A stretch of DNA of 64,000 nt, from the NCBI GenBank assembly GCA_019137255.1, contig WPDH01000074.1, forward strand, positions 434,001 through 498,000, written 5' to 3'. The DNA comes from Corinectria fuckeliana (Eukaryota; Ascomycota; Sordariomycetes; Hypocreales; Nectriaceae). Both the position numbers and the translations under genes were made by a program. Shown here piece after piece: positions 1 through 8,686 of this stretch (within the stretch, counting starts at the first letter, position 1; the number at the start of each line of letters is the position of its first letter). Under the pieces are notes generated by a model, which ran no database searches, was not told the origin of the DNA, and worked only from the letters and a program-made list of their open reading frames with translations.

Positions 1-39
1 ATATCCCATGACAAATAACCCCCTAACAGAAGATAATAT

Positions 40-3000
40 TCATAGCTTGAGAAGGAACTCCTCCAACAACATTGGTTTCTTCACCGCATTATTCAACCCT
101 TCATGATACGTCACCCACACCTTGCGCTCCTTCGCCTCCTGCACCGCCCGCCGCTCCTCGCTGTTTTCCAGCTCCGTCAGCACGCGGACCTCAATAACGC
201 GCCCGAAAAAGTCCCGCTTGACGAGCGTCGCCTGCTTGGCCGCTTCGGCAACGGCCAGGGCCTTATTTTTGGCGGCCTTCTCCTTGCTGTCGAAGGCGGC
301 GTCGTCGTGGCCGAAAGGGTTGCCCGCCTTGAAGCGCGCTTGCCGGGTGAGCGCCAAGCGCGCGGCGACGGTGAGCTTGAGTTCCTGGTCTAGGACTTGG
401 CGGACGGCGTAGCGTGTGGGGGCCTGGGAGGCGAGCAGGATGTTGGCGGCTGTCTCGAAGGTGGCGAGGGCGTCGAGGTCGCTGGGGTGCGCCGTTAGTT
501 TATAGGGATATCTTGGTGTGGAGAGAGCCACGGACGGGAGGTTACTTACGGATCCATGCGGTAGACGTATTCCGCCCCGCGATTCACCGGCGAGTCGCTC
601 TCGATCTTGCCCTTCTCCAGCGCGATGCCCACCTCGTCGAGCACCTGTGACGCGCGCTTGACCATGGCGCGCTCGCCCTCCTTGCGCACGCTGGCCGTGG
701 ACCCCTGGCTGCCGCCCACGACGACGGGCTTAACGTCGGGCGAGACGAGGCGCATCAGGTACGGCAGAAACTCGGCCGACACGTCCTCGACGCTGCGGAA
801 CAGCCGCAGCAGGGTTGGCGGCAGCTGGTTCTGCAGGATCTGCAGCTGCGCGCGGTTCTGCCGCTCCGCCTCGAACGCCTGGTAGTCGGCGCGCGGGCCG
901 GAGAAGGGCAGCGGCGGCTCGGCGTCGTCTCCGGCGTCGCCGCCCCAGCGCCGCTCGTAGCCCGTGTTCGTGTTGGCGACGTGGCGTCTTGGGGAGGCGA
1001 AGAGGTGGTGGCATGCGAGGACCGGCTGGCTGAGGTACGGGGCGAGCTCCCACTCCTGACTGGAGTATAGCCGTGACTGGCATGTGTCGTGGAAGTGTAG
1101 CCAGTCGTAGGCCTGGTTGGGCTTGCTGAGGAATAGGTCGTCGTTGTAGTCGCGGTTCGGGTACTCGGTGAACACTTCAGTCATGATGTGGCTGATCTCA
1201 CCGCTCGTGTCGATCATGTGCCGTAGGCGCTCCATGGCGTACTTCTTCTGATACTCGCCGAAACCCAGCTCCGCCTGGGGCTGCTCATGCTGCGTCTTTG
1301 ATTCGGTCAGATCAAGCGCCTGCTTGGGGAAGCCACCGCCCTCCTGAAAGAGCCGAGACACGATGTCCCTGACACCGCCGCGACCTAGGCCGCGGCCGCC
1401 GCCACCGCCCTTGGCGAGGTCGTTGAGCACGTTGCGCTCAATCCATTGTCTGGTGAGGCGGCCGGCGCCGTCGACGGGCGTTGATCGGAAGCGGCCAGCC
1501 ACCCACTCACCAACGACCATTACTCCCCGGAGATCGCCTTCAACATTGCTCTCGGCTCCTCTCTTCGCGTCGATGCCGCTGGACATGCCCCATGCTGCCT
1601 CGCAGAGTTTCCGCGCGGCGTCCTTGTCGCAAGGAATGCCCTCCTTCTCAAACACGTTCTTCAATCGGCCCACCACTGCCTCGATGGAGGGCTTGCCGAC
1701 ATGAATAACCTCCGCGAGATTAGACTGTCTGAGTGGACGCAAAGACGGAGCGTACACATCATTGCAGATGAGAATGAGCGGACGCATCAACCGGAAGTCG
1801 TCACCTTTCTTCTTGTTGCGGCCCTGGTGTCCTGATGTAGCCCCCGAAGCATTCTTTTGGTCGAGGAGTACCAGGTCTATCAGAGCCTTGACGAAACCAC
1901 CTTCGCCCGACGCTCCAGACCCAGCAACCACTCCGTCGACTTCATCAACGATGACGCATGCCGGCTTGGCGACCTTTTGCGGACCGTCGCCAACTTTGCG
2001 ATTGCTGACGGTCTTGACGCTCTCGGTGCCCAAGCTTGTGCGGATCCGGTTCTTCACGACGTCTCGGCTCCGGTCATCGCTGGCGTTGATTTCCATCACG
2101 TCGTATCCCGCTTGTCGGGCACATACGTGCGCCAATGTTGTCTTCCCCAGTCCCGGTGGTCCTGTGAGCATAAGGATCTTTCTGTGCGGCTTCTCCTCTT
2201 CGTCCTGCTTGATCCCTGGCCGTCTCACAACGCCCGACCTTGACTTGACTGCCCCTGGGAACACCAAAGGGTCCCATTTCTTTAACCATCGTAGGACCAG
2301 TCTATTGGTACCGTCGTCGCCGCACAGATCCATGAAGTTTCGAGCTCGATATTTCTCCGTCCATAGTAGTGTCCGCTTTGCTTTCTTGCCCGTTGATGCT
2401 GCCGTCTCGACCGACTGTATGGGCACGCTCGGTTCGGTCGGTCGTGTTTGTCGTTTGATCGCCATCTCCGCATTTGCGTTACTGACAAGCTCATGAATGT
2501 CAATGCCGTAGTAACTCCGTTTCGCTCTCCCTTCTTTTGTCTTTGATCGGGCTGCTACCATCGATTCGTATGAGGCTGCCGCCGACGTCTTGCGCTCCTT
2601 AATCGTTATTGCTTTGCCGTTGCACGTTCTCATAGTGTAAGATATCGGGGCGAGGCTGCTTAGTAGGGAGGTTGAAAATAGGGGCCGTTGATTTGACCAG
2701 GCAGGGACTGGAAGCTCTGAGATGACTGCGATGTGATTATCGGCACTTGTGTCAGTCTCGTCATCGCGAGCAAGCGACGGCAAGTTGTTCTCCAAGAAAC
2801 CGTTGAGTACGGGTCGCTTGGCTGTGTGCTCAGAAGTCTCCACGACCTCATCAGAGTCGGACTCGTCATCTTCAACGAGGAACGGCCCGCGGGTCTTTGG
2901 TTTTGGGGGCCCAGGATGGTGTGCAAGCGATTCCGAAGGCTTCTCTCGGGGGTCTTCGAGCATGGGCCGTTTGGCTACGTGCTCTGAAGCCTCGACGACC

Positions 3001-3182
3001 TCGTCGTCGTCTGAATCGTCATCGTCAACGAGGAATGGCCCGCGGGCCTTCGGCTTAGGAGGCCCATGGTGGTTGTGAGGTTTGGCGCGTTTCGGAGCTG
3101 GAGGTGATGAGCTCTTCGGGAAGGTAATTGGCGAGGATGCGGACAACATTTTCAGGATTTGGGAGTCTTGAAAAAGTTGCAT
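40..3182 (-). CDS. ctf18: Ctf18, large subunit of the alternative clamp loader Ctf18-RFC (2 exons)
   Basis: Join of 3182-550 and 511-40 gives about 1034 aa. Ctf18 replaces Rfc1 in an RFC-like complex that handles PCNA at forks and supports sister-chromatid cohesion in the nucleus. Visible features are an acidic, serine-rich N-terminus, an RFC-type entry motif LWTEKYRARNF, Walker A GPPGLGKTTLA with Lys347, Walker B CVIVDEVDG and the sensor-like INASDDRS. The small second exon supplies the conserved tail, with TRYAVRQVLDQE and the family motif RDFFGRVI close to the C-terminus. The join is DPY across a 38-bp intron (512-549), which restores frame and is very short. The ATG at 3182 is the first in frame; the ATG at 3149 (MLSASSP) is an alternative start. 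The gene diverges from the mitochondrial S4 gene. Identity is secure; the exact N-terminus is less so. Confidence 0.9.
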
Positions 3183-3498
3183 ACACTGTTGGCAAAAGAT
3201 CTCGTAACTTGCAGGTATTGAGTCTCCCCACGGCGGATTCAGGGCATCTTGTGGCCCGTGACGCGTCTTGCTTAATTGAGTCGCGTCTTATGGACCCACC
3301 CAATATTCGTGGGGTGGGGTATTTCATGATTAGGTCAGCTGGCTCACAACTGACTAGCCGCCAAGGAATCGAAGCTGGAAGTGGTCGGAGCGCCGGGATA
3401 ATCCGTTGGTCCAGGTCGGCTTCAATACCAAAATTTTGGCACTTCTAGCTCATCACGGCGTGCCCAGTTCCCAGCATTGTGGGCCTCAATTCGTCAAG
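3183..3498. promoter_or_regulatory. Bidirectional promoter between ctf18 and the mitochondrial S4 gene
   Basis: The 316 bp between the two divergent start codons must hold both promoters. An ACGCGT hexamer (MluI cell-cycle box, the core bound by MBF-type G1/S factors) lies at 3261-3266, 79 bp upstream of the ctf18 ATG, which fits a replication gene. A perfect 12-bp palindrome, CCAAAATTTTGG, lies at 3428-3439, about 60 bp before the S4 ATG. Both are seen directly; their function is inferred. Confidence 0.55.
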
Positions 3499-5223
3499 AT
3501 GCGCAAGCCATGGAGATTCTACAGCCTCAGTCGGCCGGTGCGTGCTACCTCCCTCTTGATCAGGGCTCAATCCAACCATGTCTCGCCCTGCGCTGCGCGG
3601 AGATCCAATCGGCTGACCCAAAATCAACACAGAAACTGAGGCAATCCATGAACAAATTCAACCTGTATAACATAGCTCGTGCCGCCTGTCGAGAGCCTAT
3701 GGTCAACGGTCGAGCGACTTTCTTCCAGCAGAAATGGGCAGCCAAAGCGAAAACTCGAGGTTACCACGGAGAGCATATTCCCGAGAAGAAATGGGTGCGC
3801 CTGTTTTCGCGACGTCTTCTCTCAGCTGTCGACATGCCCCCCGAGTACCTTGCGGCGAACGATGGATCCGAGCAGGCGGCTGGTCGTGGTTCCGGCCTGA
3901 CCACCTCCAACCTGACGGCTGAGACCTATTCACGAGTGCCCAAGCCGAGCCAGAGCACACGAGGCCTGACCCATCCCGGCCAGAGAAGGGCTGGGTTTGG
4001 CGATGTGAACGGAATGCTGTCCGAGCATTTCCATGAAATGACTCCCTACATGCAGATGACCTTTGCTCCCCTGGAGCGCAGACTCGACACTGCTGTTTTC
4101 CGAGCCCTATTCGCCAGCAGTGTGCGACAGGCCCGCCAGTTTGTCATTCACGGAGCTGTCAAGGTCAATGGAAAGAAGGCACGTTCCACGAGGGATATTA
4201 TCCCACAAGAAGACTTTCGAATGTCCTACTAACGCTATACAGATGGTCCACCCATCCTACCAGCTGAACCCCGGAGATATGTTCCAGGTTGAAATCGAAA
4301 AGGTCCTTTACGGAACTGGAGAGCAGAGGAAGGAGAAGGCGGATGCGCCACTAAAGCAGAGCATCAAGTCCCGCAAGAAGCTAGAGGATGACGCTGTCGA
4401 GCGACTCCGAAGCAAGAACGCCGGGGCTTCAACCGAGGCTAAGGCTACCGAAGGAGAAGCTGCTGAGAAGGAAGAGGGAGAAGAGGGAGATGGTGCCGAG
4501 GCTACGGCAGAATTCAGTGCCGAGGACGAGCTCTACCTCCAGAATGGCCGTCTCAGGCGCCTTCGAAGGAGCGCACGTGAAATCCTCCAGGGCGATATGA
4601 AGAACCTCTCAGCCAAGCAGAAGAAGGAACTGCGCTTGTTCCGCGATTCTGCTCAGCGATTCCTTTCGCGCCCGGAGGATAGCAAGATGGATTCCAAGGA
4701 TCTCATCACACAGCTGCGCTCTCAGATCGAAAACTTGCAGACTCTGCCTGTGTTCAAAAAGGCCGACCCTGCCCCCGAGACCGAAGCCGGCGAGCCCAAG
4801 CAGGAGACCGCCGAGGAGAAGCAGCAGCGGGAAGAACGCCTGGAGAAGAGGCAAAAGTTCCAGCAGCGTGTGCTAGAGAAGGGCTTGGAGGGCCTCAAGA
4901 GCGAGAAGGACCGGGTCTGGGCCCACCGCATCATGTCCACCACCGAGCTGTCCAACGAGGAGATCCGCCGCCTCGCCACCATCCTGAGGAACGACGAGGA
5001 GAATCCCATCGACGAATCAAAGCCCTACGCTACCCCCTGGCGACCTCGGCCCTACATGTCTGCCTTTGCTTTCATCCCCCGCTACCTCGAGGTCAACCCC
5101 AACATCTGCGCCGCCGTCTACCTTCGTCACCCCGTGGCCCGCAAGGGCATGGCCGAGGTCCCCACGCCTTTCGGCTACCTGACTAACCAGCTGGCCCACA
5201 ACTGGTACCTTGGACGTGGCTAA
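3499..5223 (+). CDS. nam9: Mitochondrial small-subunit ribosomal protein S4 (Nam9/uS4m), 3 exons
   Basis: Join of 3499-3537, 3633-4178 and 4243-5223 gives 521 aa. It is the mitoribosomal uS4, which binds 12S/15S-type rRNA early in small-subunit assembly. The N-terminus MRKPWRFYSLSRP-KLRQSMNKFNLYN is typical of fungal Nam9, and the start is fixed by this motif. The S4 RNA-binding domain is visible as RRLDTAVFRALFASSVRQAR and QFVIHGAVKVNGKK, continuing after intron 2 as MVHPSYQLNPGDMFQVE. Intron 1 (3538-3632) is GT-AG. Intron 2 (4179-4242) begins GCACGT and ends TACTAAC...CAG, so it appears to be a GC-AG intron; no GT donor nearby keeps the domain in frame. The C-terminal half is a charged, Glu/Lys-rich insertion followed by a conserved Trp-Tyr-rich tail. 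Confidence 0.9.
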
Positions 5224-5539
5224 TGAAGATGGGAAATGGTGCAACTGCTGGGTGCGGCTCAGGTGCTGGGACGACAGCGAAGCGAGGTTCTGGCTGTTGG
5301 GCGGAATTCATCCGCTTGTGTAATATACCATCGTTTAGAGTGTACGGTAGACAGCCGGATGTACCTTGTATATATCACCACTGTTCAAACTATACCAGGT
5401 TTGTAATATGAAGTTTTGAGTCCACACATGTCCATCGTAAGGTCGCCCCTCATCATACTATCGCGGCGCAACCAAATACGCCCACGGTGCTGTTACTGAT
5501 TGCGGATAGACAAATTCTACATCAATTGCGGAATCTCCG
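5224..5539. other. 3' flank between the S4 gene and the NLR relic
   Basis: This stretch holds the 3' untranslated region of the S4 gene and then AT-richer DNA. I see no credible reading frame or RNA gene. Confidence 0.5.
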
Positions 5540-7159
5540 TCATTGTAATCTCTCCGCCAACTGCAAGCTTGTTCCAAAGCTACCCCCATCGGTAAGGTGC
5601 GGATCCGCGCCAGCCTCGAGGAGTAGCTTTGCTGTTTTCATGTTGCTCCTCCAGAGGGCTGCAAATAGCGGCAGGGAACCATAGCGACCGCCTGAATGAT
5701 TCAAGTCGACGCTCAGGCCGCAACAGAAGTTTGAGCACCGAAAGCATATTGAAAGAGGCGGCGTAGTAGAGCGGCTGGGTGCGTCGAATGGGCTCCGATG
5801 ATTGCGACCGATCCAAGAGTCGAAACTAGAACCATTGGGGAGCCGTCTGGTGTCGAAGAAGGCCAGGATGAGAGACTCATTATATGGGGTAAGGATATAT
5901 CGTTCAGAGTGGATGGGCTAGTATGTGGCGACGTACGAAATGAGTGGATATAACTTGGGGCGCTCGTGGAAATGTCTGAGGCCGAAAATGGACCCAGATG
6001 CAAAGAAATCCAGACGCAAGTAGCACAGAGACTTGCGTAAGATGCGGGAATGGGTCGCAGCAGCATCAAGGGCGAAGAAGGCTGCAGGCGTGCTGCGAGT
6101 ATGTGACGAAGTGAGAAAGCTGCGAATGGAGTCATGGGCAAGCGTTACAAACGGGGGCCTTCGGGCGACCAAGTCGCGGCAGATGTCGACTAGTATGATG
6201 GGATTTGTCAAGCGGCAGTCGTCGTCGATGTACGTGTCGGAGTCGCGGAGCACGACAGCTTCGGCAAGCTCATCGAGAGTGAGTGGTCTCAGGGGAAAGC
6301 ATAGCCACAGTAAAGCCTCGCAAACAATCTCACGATCGTGTTCCTGAATACGTCCAAGAATACCAACATACATATCGTTGAGGCTTCTAGACATATCTTG
6401 GAGGGCGTCCTTCACGTCTCGCCCGGTTCGGAGAGCGCTCAGACGGTTCATACAAAGCTTTGCCCACCGAAACCTATGCGCATGTCAATAGGGATATGCA
6501 CTATTTGCAGAGTGCTCTTACATGCCCTCAGCTTCTGACACAATCTTTCGTTGGCTTGCTATGCGGATGTTGACGCTTAGTGTATGGAAACACGATTCCG
6601 ATGCTAGACGGTGCAGAACGTATGCCTCGATGTCATCATCGACGGCGTCGGTATTCATATTACGTTCTCTAATGGCGGGAGACGTCATAAGCGGTTCCCG
6701 CGTACAAGTGACGAGAATGCGGATCCGAGTGTGTTGCTCACACAAGTGAAGCAGCGCTTGGACTAGCTCCTGCTCATGTGGAGTCCCATTGAGAGCATCG
6801 ATGAGGATGCAGAATCGGTCACAGGACTGGAGGATATGAGTCATGATGTCGTTGATTTGTGGAACCGACAAATCATTCTGAGGAACGAGCCAGGTGCCGG
6901 TTCGTTTGTACGGTGCAATGTGCTCGAGAATTTTCGGATTCGAGTTGCCGGCTTTGGCCAAGATGGAACCGACGATATTGGGGATCTGCTGAGAGGCAGC
7001 ATCGTCAAGGGAGCAGCGGTGACAGCCAAGATTCACACTTGTTGATAGGTCAGATGAGCATATGCGCTGAAGCTCGTCTCTGATTGTGTAGAACTTGAAG
7101 GGTGTTAGTGCCAGTAGAGGTTCATGGTAAATGAGAGGCTTTGCAATATAATAGTTTTG
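5540..7159 (-). pseudogene. Decayed NACHT-ankyrin (NLR-like STAND) gene
   Basis: Read leftwards, an open frame from 7159 encodes the later half of a NACHT ATPase (CFILIDALNGTPHEQELVQALL, then RIRILVTCTREP). A clean 48-bp intron (6474-6521) joins EAEGM to FRWAKLCMNRLSALR. A winged-helix-like part follows (ALLWLCFPLRPLTLDELAEAVV, VTLAHDSIRSFL). The coding signal then passes through at least two other frames: FFDTRRLPNGSSFDSW, then TQPLYYAASFNMLSVLKLLL, then GGRYGSLPLFAALWR and an ankyrin repeat (TAKLLLEAGADPHLTDGG) ending at 5540. The P-loop expected upstream is missing because the frame is closed by a stop at 7160-7162. Fungal proteins of this class act in non-self recognition and programmed cell death. 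The missing ATPase start and the frameshifts near 5720 and 5770-5800 argue for a pseudogene. Some breaks could instead be unrecognised introns. Confidence 0.7.
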
Positions 7160-7493
7160 CTAGAGCTAGGCATGTGCTTGTGTCAATTCAAAGTGCCATC
7201 TTGTTAGACTAGTTAGTTGTTTACTTACATTTACCAGTGATCGAAAATATATGTGGGTTGCTTAATCAAGTATAGACCGGGACATTAGTTAGTATAGCCT
7301 CTAACACGCTCGATCTACCAATATATAACGCCCAAGATCACTTATCTTCAAGCCTTTAGATGAGTGATCTTAGGCGTCATAGTAGCCATTACCATTTCTT
7401 CATAAATCGCGCGCATATGTTTCTTAGTGTTTTTATATCCTTAACAGTCAGGCCAATTGACCATGATAATTGATAATTGAGGTTACGTTAACC
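7160..7493. other. AT-rich, gene-free stretch beside the NLR relic
   Basis: The sequence is clearly richer in A+T and in TpA steps than its surroundings and has no reading frame. It contains the hairpin at 7324-7382. Its look is compatible with old repeat-derived DNA altered by C-to-T mutation, but I did not compute indices. Confidence 0.5.
7324..7382. repeat. Near-perfect inverted repeat (hairpin), about 24-bp arms
   Basis: The left arm TATAACGCCCAAGATCACTT pairs with a right arm that includes AGTGATCTTAGGCGTCATA. The arms differ at only a few positions, all C/T or A/G type, and the loop is about 10 bases. No transposase lies nearby. It could be a miniature inverted-repeat element or a solitary terminal structure of a decayed one. 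Confidence 0.6.
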
Positions 7494-7574
7494 TCTCCTA
7501 GAATCGAACTTGTGATTTTCTTGCTGTTTGCTGACCCTAGGGCGTCAATGAGGGTGCAATCGCGGGGTAGGAGA
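7494..7574 (-). other. tRNA-like relic (81 nt) with a B-box
   Basis: On the minus strand, TCTCCTA at the 5' end and TAGGAGA at the 3' end would form a perfect 7-bp acceptor-like stem. A GTTCGATTC B-box sits exactly where a T-loop would be. A convincing D-arm, D-loop GG and anticodon stem-loop are missing, and the T-stem pairs poorly. It is more likely a decayed tRNA or a tRNA-derived SINE head than a working tRNA. Confidence 0.35.
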
Positions 7575-7648
7575 TTGGTAGGTGTGTGCAGCCATCCGGA
7601 CGGACCGAGCGATGAGGGGAGGTCTTGATTGTCTGGTGTAGTTAGACA

Positions 7649-7670
7649 GATGTCTAGGTACCTACACATC
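7649..7670. repeat. 22-bp near-palindrome around TAGGTACCTA
   Basis: GATGTC-TAGGTACCTA-CACATC reads the same on both strands except for one mismatched pair. It belongs to the recurrent TAGGTA/TACCTA palindromic words of this window. Confidence 0.6.
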
Positions 7671-7895
7671 CTCGGACAAGCTGGCTAGAGTGAGATGCAT
7701 TGAGAGAGAGAAAATGCTCAGAGCTCTTGTCCTTGTCGGAAACTGAAGGATGAATGCTGACTGGTTTGGCCTCCACCCTGGACGGCATGGTGGGCGATGG
7801 TCTCTCAAGTCTAGGCTCATCTTTAGTAAGACTAGGATTCGACCAAGGGTCAAGGGTCAAGGGTTCGCAAGTGCCGGCGTGCTTAGAAGCACCTG

Positions 7896-8484
7896 TCAAT
7901 TGATGACAGCCAGGCTGGGGGCTGGTGGCTGGTGCCTTGATGCGAGCTTATCAAGCGACAAGCTAGACGTTTGTACCTGATTGTCACCAGCCCTGGCATC
8001 AGATATCATGCCATACATAGCCGTGGACGTGGTATCGGTCGATCCATTAAGATGCGTGTTGGGATTTGATGCAGAAGCGTCTCTGTCGTGCCGTTTTCTT
8101 TTGCGGGGGCGGTAGTTCAGTCGGGACGGATCAGGGAGTCCCGGGCCTCCTTCCCTTCCCCGGAAGGGAAAAAAACCGCCCCTCCGGACTCTCATGATGC
8201 ATCTAAGCCTCCACTAATGACTATCCATGCCTTCGCCTCACCTCCCTCTCCGAAACTGCAACTGTAACTCACCTCCCCCACAGACGCTCCATCCTCGACA
8301 TCCGTTCCTCGCCAATCCGTGGCCCATTTAATTCTACCTCTACGTCTTCACGAGGCTGCTCCTGCGTGGCGAACCACGGATGACTAATTACCAAGCACTC
8401 CAGCCTCGGAAGCACTAGCTTTTCAAAAGCCCGCATTGTCTTATCCTTAGTTATCTGACCTTGCAACTGCAACAGAGTCATCAT
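7896..8484 (-). CDS. Possible small hypothetical protein (2 exons), unsupported by a family match
   Basis: An ATG at 8484 opens a frame that reaches a good donor (AG followed by GTGAGT) at 8272. A TTAG acceptor at 8204-8203 returns to an open frame ending at 7896; the join (8484-8273, 8202-7896) is exactly in frame and gives 172 aa. The first part is aliphatic with a plausible globular look (FEKLVLPRLECLVISHPWF). The second is Arg/Lys-rich (RPRKRKRHDRD) and Ser/Thr-rich. I recognise no domain. It runs antisense into the likely leader of the downstream Zn2Cys6 gene. Its length is modest and it could be chance; an untranslated or spurious frame is the main alternative. Confidence 0.22.
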
Positions 8485-8686
8485 CACTTGCCTATCTCCT
8501 TGACCAACCCCAGCTACCCCATATTCCGGCTCCTTCGCTCCCCCTCCCACAGTTTTGCTGGTAGACCTCCTGTTACCCGCGCCCTCAAGGATCGTGTCGT
8601 ACCATCCTGCTGGAGAAACAGTGAGCGCTGTCTATCGCGACTACCCCTTCGCTTTCTGGCTTGGCCTCGGCTCCGGAACTGGAACC

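Noticed and set aside
7494..7574. A functional tRNA gene
   Set aside because: Acceptor-like ends and B-box are present, but there is no D-arm, no proper anticodon stem-loop and a poor T-stem, so it is listed only as a relic.
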